DNA of 64,000 nt from Pseudomonas sp. Irchel s3h17 (lineage in GTDB: Bacteria > Pseudomonadota > Gammaproteobacteria > Pseudomonadales > Pseudomonadaceae). The notes below the pieces were generated by a model that was given only the letters and a program-made list of their open reading frames with translations, searched no databases and had not been told where the DNA came from. Positions 17,197 to 25,672 of this stretch are shown piece after piece (position 1 is the stretch's first letter; every line of letters starts with the position of its first letter). The stretch covers positions 62,001-126,000 of the forward strand of contig NZ_FYDL01000011.1 in NCBI RefSeq assembly GCF_900187505.1, read 5' to 3'. The position numbers were made by a program, and so were the translations under genes.

Positions 17197-17815
17197 GGCG
17201 ATGTCCTCCTGAAAGAAAGACCTTTGATTCTTCGATCAATGGCTCTTCAAGGTCGACACCGATAATGCACAGCCCCAACAAGCGCCAAGCTTCCATTGTT
17301 CCAAACAATGAAACAACCTCATGAAAAACCTGAGGTTTGTATTTATTCAATTGGAAGCAAACTTCCACATAATAAGACGACGACAGATATGGACCGCGTC
17401 GGTGATACAGTATTTTTTGAAGATTTGTCGCCAATGGTTCTCGCCAGATCAGCTCTTCCGTAACGACTGAAAAATTCCGATTGGTAGCAGGAAAATGGAT
17501 CGCGGCTGCGCTCAGCTTTTGCTTAACGCTACAGATTAAAAGCTTCTTCGTTGGCTTGATTTCGATCCACCATTCTCCACCATCTTTCAAAAAAACACGC
17601 AGATCAGGAACGTAATCTACAACCGAATCTCCCAAGGAAATCCTTTCCCGAGAGGGCTGTACTTCATAGCGAAGAACGGACGGGGAGAGCTCGAGCAAGC
17701 GGAAAAAACCGCCCTCCAGCTGGGATTCCCAGGCCACAGGATGACCGTTTTTCAGAGAAGGGAAGTACCCCCTGAAATGACATGAACTGCGAGTAACTAC
17801 CTTACGTACTGCCAT
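17177..17815 (-). CDS. tnsA: TnsA-like 5'-end-cleaving endonuclease
   Basis: A 212-residue restriction-like endonuclease. The catalytic set is visible as Glu30 (WESQLEGGFF), Asp71 (YVPDLRV) and Glu85-x-Lys87 (WIEIKPT). TnsA cuts the 5' strands so that the element moves by cut-and-paste instead of making cointegrates. ATG 17,815 has GGAGGT 5 nt upstream. It is the first gene of the operon and is nearest to gyrB. Tn7 TnsA is 273 residues, so this protein is somewhat short but retains both the catalytic and a C-terminal part. Confidence 0.9.
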   Translation of the reverse strand: MAVRKVVTRSSCHFRGYFPSLKNGHPVAWESQLEGGFFRLLELSPSVLRYEVQPSRERISLGDSVVDYVPDLRVFLKDGGEWWIEIKPTKKLLICSVKQKLSAAAIHFPATNRNFSVVTEELIWREPLATNLQKILYHRRGPYLSSSYYVEVCFQLNKYKPQVFHEVVSLFGTMEAWRLLGLCIIGVDLEEPLIEESKVFLSGGHRHADIFA

Positions 17816-18634
17816 CGCACACCTCCAAAGACGTGCACCGTCGCTGCACCTGGAAAGACAGGTACAGAGAGGTCCTCAAGGAGCACAATCGACAGGCAAC
17901 ACTTTCCCGTCGAGCGCCCTCGATAAAGTCGAAATGATGGGTGGGGATTGACAAGCACCAAAGAAAAGCTGAAATTACGGCTCTCACACCTGCAATTCCG
18001 CTTCAAATCGGCGCGGTCAAAACCCCTAGGTTTTGGTCGCGTTTTTACATTTCACACCTCCCGCTTTTCATAATTTTCTCCTCTGACTTGATAGCTAATG
18101 TAATTAAAGTTCCTTCTCGTTTATACGGTTATGCTCTAACCCCGCAGCCCTCAGCCACTTCCGAACCGAAGGTTTGGGTTAAATCAGCTTCGGTAAGCTT
18201 TTGATTTCATTAGTAGAGCTGTTCGTTCATCAACAAATGCAATTACCAAATAATATTCCAGCGCATCGGGAAAATCCATGGCTTACAACTGAAACCAAGT
18301 ACTTTTTTTACTTCTCAACGACACTAAAAGTTAGCCGCTTAACTTTGCAATGTATAATATCTTTATATTTAGCATGCTTTAAAAACACCGAATTTTCGGA
18401 AATTCGAACGCTTTTTAGCGAATTAATAATATCTATTTTTATATGTTTTTATGCGTTAGAAACGCGTAAGACCGCCTGCCTTAAACAAAATCCTGTATTC
18501 CAATAAACTTCAGACCTTTCCAAACTCAAGTTTTAGAATTTCGTTGATTTCGAATCCCCATAGAATTTCTGTGTCTGGCAGTTATTGTTATCGCTCGTGC
18601 CGATCCTCCAAAAAGGATATTTAGCTTTTTCGCG
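17816..18634. other. Noncoding AT-rich region containing the presumed right end of the element
   Basis: About 820 bases between tnsA and the gyrB terminator. Bases 18,040-18,560 are clearly more AT-rich than the flanking core DNA. It must contain the tnsA promoter and the right end, but I could not pick out an array of TnsB-binding repeats or a TGT/ACA terminus with confidence. There is an inverted repeat CAAAACC/GGTTTTG at 18,018-18,035. A 101-codon frame at 18,201-18,506 has no ribosome site and unconvincing composition. Confidence 0.5.
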
Positions 18635-18636
18635 TC

Positions 18637-18670
18637 AAAAAAAAGCCCGCTTATAAGCGGGCCTTCTTTT
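18637..18670 (-). terminator. Rho-independent terminator of gyrB
   Basis: Stem GCCCGC/GCGGGC around a TTATAA centre (18,645-18,662) followed, on the minus strand, by a run of eight T. It lies 80-110 bases after the gyrB stop and is probably native chromosome DNA, so the element boundary should be to its left. Confidence 0.85.
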
Positions 18671-18749
18671 GGCGTGGCTACCTAACCCTGGGGTTAGTAG
18701 AACCATTTATTTGTGAAAATGCGCAACTATTCAGTGAACCTACACCGGA

Positions 18750-21167
18750 TCAGAAGTCCAGGTTGGACACTGCCAGGGCGTTGCTTTCGATGAACTCACG
18801 ACGTGGCTCGACCGCATCACCCATCAGGGTGTTGAAGATCTGGTCCGCGCCAATGGCGTCTTCGATGGTCACTTTGAGCATCCGACGCGAGCCTGGGTCC
18901 ATCGTGGTTTCCCACAGCTGATCCGGGTTCATCTCACCCAGACCTTTGTAGCGCTGGATGGTATGGCGCTTGGTGCTTTCGGCCATCAGCCACTCAAGGG
19001 CTTCCTTGAACTCGGTGACGGCTTTCTTGCGCTCGCCGCGCTGGATGTACGCACCGTCGTCCAGCAGGGTGCTCAGTTGAGCGCCCAGGGACACAACGGT
19101 CTTGTAGTCGTTGCTGCCGAAGAAGTCACGGTTGAAGGTGACGTAGTTCGACAGGCCATGGGAGATCAGTTCGACCTCTGGCAGCCAGACGTTACGTTCA
19201 CGGTCTTCGCGCAGGCTGGCCTTGTAGACCAGGCCCGATTTCTCGACGGTGCGCAGGCGCACTTCAAACTGAGCCAGCCAATCCTGCATCGCTGCGTGAT
19301 CGGACAGTTGCTCCAGGCTGACGGCCGGCAGGTAGATGAAGTGCTCGGTCAGTTCCTGTGGATACAGGCGCGACAGGCGCTTGAGGGTCTTCATCACCAG
19401 ACGGAAGTCATTGACCAGACGCTCGAGGGCTTCACCCGAGATACCCGGTGCATCTTCGTTCAAGTGCAGGCTCGCGTCTTCCAGGGCCGACTGCGTCATG
19501 TACTCTTCCATGGCGTCGTCGTCTTTGATGTATTGCTCTTGCTTGCCTTTCTTCACTTTGTACAACGGCGGCTGCGCGATGTAGATGTAGCCGCGCTCGA
19601 TCAACTCCGGCAACTGACGGAAGAAGAAGGTCAGCAGCAGGGTACGGATGTGCGAACCGTCGACGTCAGCATCGGTCATGATGATGATGTTGTGATAACG
19701 CAGTTTGTCGATGTTGTACTCGTCGCGACCGATGCCGCAACCCAGTGCGGTGATCAAGGTGCCCACTTCCTGGGAAGAGATCATCTTGTCGAAGCGCGCC
19801 TTCTCGACGTTCAGGATTTTACCCTTGAGGGGCAGAATGGCCTGAGTCCGACGGTTACGACCCTGCTTGGCGGAACCGCCAGCAGAGTCACCTTCCACCA
19901 GGTACAGTTCGGAGAGGGCAGGGTCTTTTTCCTGGCAGTCCGCCAGTTTGCCCGGCAAGCCAGCGATGTCCAGTGCGCCTTTACGACGAGTCATCTCACG
20001 GGCTTTACGCGCCGCTTCACGGGCACGGGCCGCGTCGATCATCTTGCCAACGACCAGCTTGGCTTCGTTCGGGTTTTCCAGCAGGAAGTCGGAGAAGTAC
20101 TTGCCCATTTCCTGTTCGACCGCGGTCTTCACTTCGGAAGACACCAGCTTGTCCTTGGTCTGGGAACTGAACTTCGGATCCGGCACCTTCACCGAAATGA
20201 TCGCGGTCAAGCCTTCACGGGCATCGTCACCGGTGGTGGCGACTTTGTGCTTCTTGGCCAGGCCTTCGGCTTCGATGTAGGTGTTCAGGTTACGCGTCAG
20301 TGCGGAACGGAAACCCACCAGGTGAGTACCGCCATCGCGCTGAGGAATGTTGTTGGTGAAGCACAACAGGTTCTCGTTGAAGCTGTCGTTCCACTGCAGG
20401 GCGATTTCCACGCCGATGCCGTCTTCACGCTGGATGTTGAAGTGGAACACCTGGTTGACCGGGGTCTTGTTGGTGTTCAGGTACTCAACAAACGCACGCA
20501 GGCCGCCTTCGTACTTGAACAGCTCTTCCTTGCCGCTGCGCTCATCCTTGAGGACGATGCCGACACCGGAGTTGAGGAAGGACAGTTCGCGAATCCGCTT
20601 GGCCAGGATGTCCCAGCTGAAGTGAATATTTTTGAACGTCAGATCGGACGGCTTGAAGTGGATCTGGGTACCGGTGGTTTCGCTCTCGCCGACGATTTTC
20701 ATCGGCTCTTGCGGAACACCGTGGACGTAAGTCTGTTCCCAGATCTTGCCGCTGCGGCGAACGGTCAGAACCAGCTCTTCGGACAGGGCGTTCACTACCG
20801 AAACACCTACACCGTGCAAGCCGCCGGATACTTTGTAGGAGTTGTCGTCGAACTTACCGCCGGCGTGCAGCACGGTCATGATGACCTCGGCTGCCGAAAC
20901 GCCTTCTTCTTTGTGCACGTCTACCGGAATGCCGCGACCGTTGTCGCGCACGGTGATGGATTCGTCCGGGTGGATGATGATGCTGATGTCGTCGCAGTGG
21001 CCGGCCAAAGCTTCGTCGATCGAGTTATCGACCACCTCGAACACCATGTGGTGCAGACCGCTGCCATCGTCTGTGTCACCAATGTACATACCGGGACGTT
21101 TGCGTACGGCATCCAGGCCTTTCAGCACTTTAATGCTCGTTGAGTCGTACGTATTTTCTTCGCTCAT
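18750..21167 (-). CDS. gyrB: DNA gyrase subunit B
   Basis: An 805-residue type II topoisomerase subunit, the size usual in Pseudomonas. The GHKL ATPase has EVVDNSIDEALAGHCD and the G-rich lids; the Toprim domain has EGDSAGGSAKQGRN and DADVDGSHIRTLLL. With GyrA it introduces negative supercoils. It follows recF with 4 bases between them, as the last gene of dnaA-dnaN-recF-gyrB. The C-terminal coding end is intact although the Tn7-like element lies just downstream, as expected of an element that uses a gene end as a safe landing site. Confidence 0.98.
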   Translation of the reverse strand: MSEENTYDSTSIKVLKGLDAVRKRPGMYIGDTDDGSGLHHMVFEVVDNSIDEALAGHCDDISIIIHPDESITVRDNGRGIPVDVHKEEGVSAAEVIMTVLHAGGKFDDNSYKVSGGLHGVGVSVVNALSEELVLTVRRSGKIWEQTYVHGVPQEPMKIVGESETTGTQIHFKPSDLTFKNIHFSWDILAKRIRELSFLNSGVGIVLKDERSGKEELFKYEGGLRAFVEYLNTNKTPVNQVFHFNIQREDGIGVEIALQWNDSFNENLLCFTNNIPQRDGGTHLVGFRSALTRNLNTYIEAEGLAKKHKVATTGDDAREGLTAIISVKVPDPKFSSQTKDKLVSSEVKTAVEQEMGKYFSDFLLENPNEAKLVVGKMIDAARAREAARKAREMTRRKGALDIAGLPGKLADCQEKDPALSELYLVEGDSAGGSAKQGRNRRTQAILPLKGKILNVEKARFDKMISSQEVGTLITALGCGIGRDEYNIDKLRYHNIIIMTDADVDGSHIRTLLLTFFFRQLPELIERGYIYIAQPPLYKVKKGKQEQYIKDDDAMEEYMTQSALEDASLHLNEDAPGISGEALERLVNDFRLVMKTLKRLSRLYPQELTEHFIYLPAVSLEQLSDHAAMQDWLAQFEVRLRTVEKSGLVYKASLREDRERNVWLPEVELISHGLSNYVTFNRDFFGSNDYKTVVSLGAQLSTLLDDGAYIQRGERKKAVTEFKEALEWLMAESTKRHTIQRYKGLGEMNPDQLWETTMDPGSRRMLKVTIEDAIGADQIFNTLMGDAVEPRREFIESNALAVSNLDF

Positions 21168-21171
21168 GCCT

Positions 21172-22275
21172 TCACTCCCGATGGTCGTGGGTCTGGGTGA
21201 TACGGCCCTGTTCCACGTGGAACAAAGCGACTGGCGTTTCCGTCTGCCAGCCTTCCCTCAATAATTCGTGATCTACACAGGTGATAAACACCTGGCAGCG
21301 TAAGTCTTCCAGCAAACGGCAAAGCGCGCGGCGGTGCTGCTCATCCAACTCGGACGGCAAGTCATCCACCAGATAAATACATTGGCCGCGCCGGGCCTGG
21401 CTGACCAGATGCCCTTGGGCGATGCGCAGCGCACAGACCACCAACTTCTGCTGTCCACGGGACAAGATGTCCGCGGCATTGTGTGCGCCCAATCTAAGAC
21501 GCAAATCAGCGCGTTGTGGTCCGGCCTGGGTATGCCCCATTTGCTGATCCCGGTGAACGGACGCAGCGAGCACTGCACTCAGCTCTCGCTCTTTGTCCCA
21601 ACCCCGGTAATAGCTAAGCGTTAAACCCTCGAGTTCGACGAGTTCACTCAAGGTCTGTTCAAAGACTGGTTTCAAGGCTTTGATGTAAGCGCGGCGGTAT
21701 TCATCAATTTCAGCGCTGGCCTGGCACAGTTCTCTGTCCCAAACCGCTTGCGAAACGGCGTCAAGTGTACCATGCCGCAGCCAAGAGTTTCTCTGACGCA
21801 GGGCCTTCTGCAGGCGCTGCCAGGTGGACATGAAACGTGGTTCCACGTGGAACACACCCCAATCCAGAAACTGTCGACGAATCTTCGGCGCACCTTCCAA
21901 CAGGCGAAAGCTGTCCGGGTTGATCAATTGCAGTGGCAGGATTTCTGCCAGTTGAGCGGCACTGCGGGCGTTCTGCCCATCGATGCGGATCTGAAACTCT
22001 CCCTGGCGATCCCGGGAAATTCCCAGCGCACTGTGCCCACCTTCGGCCAATTCGACCTGGCCGAATACCGTGCATGCCAACTGCTCGTACTGGATCACTG
22101 GTAACAGACGGGTACTGCGAAAGGAACGGGCGAGCCCCAGCAGATGGATGGCTTCCAGAACACTGGTTTTGCCGCTGCCGTTGGCGCCGTACAGGATGTT
22201 GATGCGGGGAGAGGGGGAGAAGGTCACCGGGTGCAGATTGCGCACCGCGGTGACCGAGACACGACTGAGGGACAT
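21172..22275 (-). CDS. recF: DNA replication and repair protein RecF
   Basis: A 367-residue SMC-like ATPase that helps load RecA at single-strand gaps. Walker A GANGSGKTSVLEAI is near residue 30; the ABC-type signature LSRGQQKLVVCAL and Walker B VYLVDD-like sequence (IYLVDDLPSELD) are in the C-terminal third. It lies 20 bases after dnaN. Two perfect parS-like sites lie inside its coding sequence. The length matches the genus. Confidence 0.97.
   Translation of the reverse strand: MSLSRVSVTAVRNLHPVTFSPSPRINILYGANGSGKTSVLEAIHLLGLARSFRSTRLLPVIQYEQLACTVFGQVELAEGGHSALGISRDRQGEFQIRIDGQNARSAAQLAEILPLQLINPDSFRLLEGAPKIRRQFLDWGVFHVEPRFMSTWQRLQKALRQRNSWLRHGTLDAVSQAVWDRELCQASAEIDEYRRAYIKALKPVFEQTLSELVELEGLTLSYYRGWDKERELSAVLAASVHRDQQMGHTQAGPQRADLRLRLGAHNAADILSRGQQKLVVCALRIAQGHLVSQARRGQCIYLVDDLPSELDEQHRRALCRLLEDLRCQVFITCVDHELLREGWQTETPVALFHVEQGRITQTHDHRE
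21209..21224. promoter_or_regulatory. parS centromere-like site (perfect palindrome)
   Basis: TGTTCCACGTGGAACA is a perfect 16-bp palindrome matching the bacterial parS consensus TGTTTCACGTGGAACA with the T-to-C change seen in Pseudomonas sites. It is near the 3' end of recF, about 12 kb from the parAB genes that encode its binding protein. Confidence 0.92.
21840..21853. promoter_or_regulatory. Second parS centromere-like site
   Basis: GTTCCACGTGGAAC, a perfect 14-bp palindrome, identical to the core of the first site and 630 bases away, also within recF. Clusters of parS near the origin are how ParB loads around oriC. Confidence 0.92.
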
Positions 22276-22295
22276 CTAGCGGCTGCTAAGCATGT

Positions 22296-23399
22296 TTACA
22301 GGCGCATCGGCATGACAACGTAAGCCGAGTCGTCGTTGTCTGACTCTTGCACCAGCGCACTGCTGTTGGAGTCAGACAGGATCAAGCGCACTTGCTCAGT
22401 GGTCATCACGCCCAGCACGTCGAGCAGGTAGCTCACGTTAAAGCCGATTTCCAGCGAGCCACCGTTGTACTCAACGCCGACTTCTTCTTCCGCTTCTTCC
22501 TGCTCCGGGTTGTTGGCCTGGATCTTCAGTTGACCGTTGGCCAACTGCAGGCGAATGCCGCGGTACTTCTCGTTGGACAGGATCGCGGTACGGCTGAACG
22601 CTTCACGCAGCGCCTGGCGATCGCCCAGTACCAGCTTGTCGCCGCCTTTCGGCAGGACGCGCTCGTAGTCCGGGAACTTACCGTCGACCAGTTTCGAGGT
22701 GAAGGTGAACTCGCCGGTGGTGGCGCGAATATGGTGCTGGCCGAGAACGATGCTGACATTGCCGTCCGGCTCTGTGAGCAAGCGTGCCAGTTCCAGGATA
22801 CCTTTGCGTGGAACGATGACCTGGTGGCGATCCGGCTGGCCGATGTCGGCCTGCATCGAGCACATGGCCAGACGGTGACCGTCGGTGGCTACGGCACGGA
22901 TGATCCCGGCGGACACTTCCAGCAGCATGCCGTTGAGGTAATAACGAACATCCTGCTGGGCCATGGCGAAGCTGGTGCGCTCGATCAAACGGCGCAGCTT
23001 GCTTTGCGCAAGCGTGCAGGTCAGCGAACCCGGGCCTTCTTCCACGGTCGGGAAGTCGTTGGCTGGCAACGTCGACAGGGTGAAGCGGCTACGGCCGGCT
23101 TTGACCACAAGCTTCTGCTCATCGACCTTGATGTCGATCAGTGCATCGTTCGGCAGGCTTTTGCAGATGTCCATCAGCTTGCGCGCCGGGACAGTGATTT
23201 CGCCCGGCTCGGCCGGCTCTTCGAGTTGCACACGACCGACCAGCTCGACTTCCAGGTCGGTACCGGTCAGCGACAGCTGCTGGCCTTCGACAACCAGCAG
23301 CACGTTGGAAAGCACCGGCAAGGTCTGTCGGCGCTCGACGACGCCTGCGACCAGTTGCAGGGGTTTCAACAGGGCTTCGCGTTGAATGGTGAAATGCAT
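22296..23399 (-). CDS. dnaN: DNA polymerase III beta sliding clamp
   Basis: A 367-residue clamp that tethers polymerase III to DNA as a ring dimer. It shows the three repeated clamp domains and ends with the conserved YVVMPMRL, the strand forming part of the protein-binding pocket. It is 39 bases downstream of dnaA and 20 bases upstream of recF, in the usual operon. The start MHFTIQREALLKPLQLV is the usual Pseudomonas one. Confidence 0.98.
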   Translation of the reverse strand: MHFTIQREALLKPLQLVAGVVERRQTLPVLSNVLLVVEGQQLSLTGTDLEVELVGRVQLEEPAEPGEITVPARKLMDICKSLPNDALIDIKVDEQKLVVKAGRSRFTLSTLPANDFPTVEEGPGSLTCTLAQSKLRRLIERTSFAMAQQDVRYYLNGMLLEVSAGIIRAVATDGHRLAMCSMQADIGQPDRHQVIVPRKGILELARLLTEPDGNVSIVLGQHHIRATTGEFTFTSKLVDGKFPDYERVLPKGGDKLVLGDRQALREAFSRTAILSNEKYRGIRLQLANGQLKIQANNPEQEEAEEEVGVEYNGGSLEIGFNVSYLLDVLGVMTTEQVRLILSDSNSSALVQESDNDDSAYVVMPMRL

Positions 23400-23438
23400 G
23401 GTCTAGTCCCTTGCCTTAATAAGCTGCGCTGGTGTTCA

Positions 23439-24956
23439 TCAAGTGGTCAGTGTACGCAGCAGGTTCTTGTAGTCCTCGCGGATGTCCGCGTCGGATTCCT
23501 TAAGTTCATTGATCTTGCGACAGGCGTGCAACACCGTGGTGTGGTCGCGTCCGCCAAACACATCGCCGATTTCCGGCAGGCTGTGGTTGGTCAGTTCCTT
23601 GGACAGGGCCATGGCCACTTGCCGCGGACGTGCGACCGAACGCGAACGGCGTTTGGACAGCAAGTCGGAAATCTTGATCTTGTAGTACTCGGCGACGGTG
23701 CGCTGAATGTTATCCACAGAGACCAGTTTGTCCTGAAGCGCCAACAGGTCCTTCAAGGATTCGCGAATCAGCTCGATGGTGATATCGCGCCCCATGAAGT
23801 GCGAGTGGGCGATGACGCGCTTGAGTGCGCCTTCGAGTTCACGGACGTTGGAGCGAATGCGCTGGGCGATGAAAAACGCGGCGTCGTGCGGCAGGTCGAC
23901 TTTGGCCTGGTCGGCTTTCTTCATCAGAATGGCGACGCGGGTTTCCAGTTCCGGCGGCTCGACGGCAACCGTCAGGCCCCAGCCGAAGCGCGACTTCAAG
24001 CGCTCTTCAAGACCCTCGATTTCTTTCGGGTAACGGTCACTGGTGAGAATGACCTGTTGGCCACCTTCAAGCAGTGCATTGAACGTGTGGAAGAATTCTT
24101 CCTGGGAACGTTCCTTGCGGGCGAAGAACTGAATGTCATCGATGAGCAACGCGTCGACCGAACGGTAGAAGCGCTTGAACTCGTTGATCGCATTCAACTG
24201 CAGTGCCTTGACCATGTCGGCCACGAAGCGCTCGGAATGCAGGTACACGACCTTGGCATTCGGGTTCTTCTTTAATAGGTGGTTACCCACAGCGTGCATC
24301 AAGTGGGTTTTACCCAAGCCAACGCCGCCATACAGGAACAGCGGGTTGTAACCATGCTTGGGATTGTCCGCAACCTGCCAGGCCGCCGCGCGGGCCAGTT
24401 GGTTGGACTTGCCTTCGACGAAGTTCTCGAAGGTGAATGTGCGGTTCAGGTAACTGGTGTGCTTGAGCGCACCTTCTACCTGCACGGTACGTTGTTCCGC
24501 ACGTACCGGGGCCTGTTGCGAGCTGGCGCCGGCCATTGGGTCGAAGCTGTCGCGGGACGGCTCTTGACTGGCCTCGGAAACCTTTTGCGTTGCACGCTTG
24601 GTCGGCGCGGCAGGCGCAAACGCGCTGACCGGTGCCGGCGCAGCCGCCGCCTGGGCTTGCGAGGCAGCCGCTGCCAATGGCGCATTCGGTGCAGCACGAG
24701 GCGCCGAACTGCGTTTGCTGCCTATTAATAAGGAAAGCGCAGGCGCCATGCCATTGCCGTGCTCATCCAGCAGTTCGAGCACGCGGCCCAGGTACTTTTC
24801 GTTAACCCAGTCGAGAACAAAGCGATTCGGTGCGTAGACACGCAACTCGTCGCCTTCGGCTTCGACCTGTAGTGGACGGATCCAAGTGTTGAATTGTTGG
24901 GCAGGCAGCTCATCGCGCAAAAGCTCCACGCACTGCTGCCAAAGTTCCACTGACAC
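23439..24956 (-). CDS. dnaA: Chromosomal replication initiator DnaA
   Basis: A 505-residue initiator. N-terminal domain I (1-80) is followed by an Ala/Pro/Gln-rich linker (about 85-155). The AAA+ domain has Walker A GGVGLGKT (210-217) and Walker B LLIDDIQFF. The C-terminal HTH (GGRDHTTVLHACRKI) binds DnaA boxes, several of which lie upstream in the oriC region. GTG at 24,956 follows a purine-rich AGGGGATATCC. A TTATCCACA box also occurs inside the gene at 23,710-23,718. Confidence 0.98.
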   Translation of the reverse strand: MSVELWQQCVELLRDELPAQQFNTWIRPLQVEAEGDELRVYAPNRFVLDWVNEKYLGRVLELLDEHGNGMAPALSLLIGSKRSSAPRAAPNAPLAAAASQAQAAAAPAPVSAFAPAAPTKRATQKVSEASQEPSRDSFDPMAGASSQQAPVRAEQRTVQVEGALKHTSYLNRTFTFENFVEGKSNQLARAAAWQVADNPKHGYNPLFLYGGVGLGKTHLMHAVGNHLLKKNPNAKVVYLHSERFVADMVKALQLNAINEFKRFYRSVDALLIDDIQFFARKERSQEEFFHTFNALLEGGQQVILTSDRYPKEIEGLEERLKSRFGWGLTVAVEPPELETRVAILMKKADQAKVDLPHDAAFFIAQRIRSNVRELEGALKRVIAHSHFMGRDITIELIRESLKDLLALQDKLVSVDNIQRTVAEYYKIKISDLLSKRRSRSVARPRQVAMALSKELTNHSLPEIGDVFGGRDHTTVLHACRKINELKESDADIREDYKNLLRTLTT

Positions 24957-25521
24957 GGATATCCCCTAAGTTGAAAGCCGGTGAGGCAAAAACAAGCGCC
25001 CATTGTAACGGCCGGACGCAGACTTATCCACACGTAGCGTGCCCACAGGTGCAGATGAATCAAGGTTTTATACGTAAAAAAGATGACCAACGGTCTGTGC
25101 ATAAGCCCTGTGGATAAACCGCCCTGAGCTCGTTGTACAAGTGGGGGGGAAACTCGGTGGATAACCGGCCTGTGGATAACCATCGATTCCACACACAGCT
25201 TATCCGACAGTGCAGCACAGGCTGAACACCGTTTTCCCGTGTAGTTGTCATTCTCTGTACAGCACGGGATAGAAGGGCTAAAGGTAGTTATCCACAGATA
25301 GATGCCGCCCTAGCTTTTATAAGCTTTACAGAAAAGCTTTAAATCATTTCCTTCTTTATTTTTATATTTGACTGTCTACCTTTCAAGGCCGAACCGGCTG
25401 GATGACCATTTAAAGGAAACGCTGGTTGGAAATTGACCTAGAGGCTTGCTTTCTCTAGAATCCCCGGTCTCTTAAAACGGGGGCCATTCCGGCCCGTTGT
25501 GGACGAACCAGGTAACACGAC
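24957..25521. other. oriC: Replication origin oriC (dnaA-rpmH intergenic)
   Basis: The 565-base gap between divergent dnaA and rpmH carries exact DnaA boxes TTATCCACA at 25,024-25,032 and 25,288-25,296, reverse copies TGTGGATAA at 25,109-25,117 and 25,171-25,179, and TGTGCATAA at 25,096-25,104. A strongly AT-rich stretch (25,311-25,376) next to the box at 25,288 would be the unwinding element. Pseudomonas oriC has been located between dnaA and rpmH by autonomous replication. Confidence 0.9.
25433..25461 (+). promoter_or_regulatory. Sigma-70 promoter of rpmH-rnpA
   Basis: TTGACC at 25,433-25,438 and TAGAAT at 25,456-25,461, 17 bases apart, 61 bases upstream of the rpmH start. The match and spacing are good for a strong housekeeping promoter. 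Confidence 0.7.
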
Positions 25522-25656
25522 ATGAAACGTACTTTCCAACCAAGCACTATCAAACGCGCTCGTACTCACGGTTTCCGTGCTCGCATGGCTACCAAGAACG
25601 GCCGTGCCGTCCTGTCGCGTCGTCGCGCCAAAGGTCGTGCGCGTCTGGCAGTTTGA
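25522..25656 (+). CDS. rpmH: 50S ribosomal protein L34
   Basis: A 44-residue, very basic protein beginning MKRTFQPSTIKRARTHGFR and ending RRAKGRARLAV, the full length of bacterial L34, a structural protein of the large subunit. It is followed at once by rnpA, and the two are co-transcribed in many bacteria. It lies directly to the right of oriC. Confidence 0.97.
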   Translation: MKRTFQPSTIKRARTHGFRARMATKNGRAVLSRRRAKGRARLAV

Positions 25657-25672
25657 TAATCCGGTACTGGAG

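Larger units (their letters stand above)
1..18600. mobile_element. Tn7-like element inserted downstream of gyrB (partial; left end outside window)
   Basis: A tnsA-tnsB-tnsC-tniQ operon (17,815 down to 12,377) lies next to the 3' end of gyrB, with tnsA nearest gyrB and all four genes reading away from it. In Tn7 the right end is nearest the attachment gene and tnsA is nearest the right end, so the layout matches. Genes to the left are typical cargo (defence-like and DNA-processing genes, a broken gene). In other Pseudomonas, lptA and gmhB follow gyrB; they are not found here, so the element probably continues past base 1. The right boundary lies between about 17,830 and 18,635 (the gyrB terminator) but I could not see terminal repeats or a 5-bp duplication. 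That everything to the left belongs to one element is inference. Confidence 0.6.

Noticed and set aside
18300..18330. TGTCGTTGAGAAG (minus strand) as a transposon terminus
   Set aside because: Starts with TGT but no repeated TnsB-type motifs follow and no matching left end is available.
18201..18506. A possible 101-residue ORF between tnsA and gyrB
   Set aside because: AT-rich chance frame, no ribosome site, no recognisable domain.
18963..21143. A 726-codon open frame antisense to gyrB
   Set aside because: Fits codon-position GC bias of gyrB on the other strand; Val/Gln/Phe/His-rich sequence, no family motif, no ribosome site.
22347..24275. A 642-codon open frame antisense to dnaN and dnaA
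   Set aside because: Crosses two real genes, no motif; a shadow frame.
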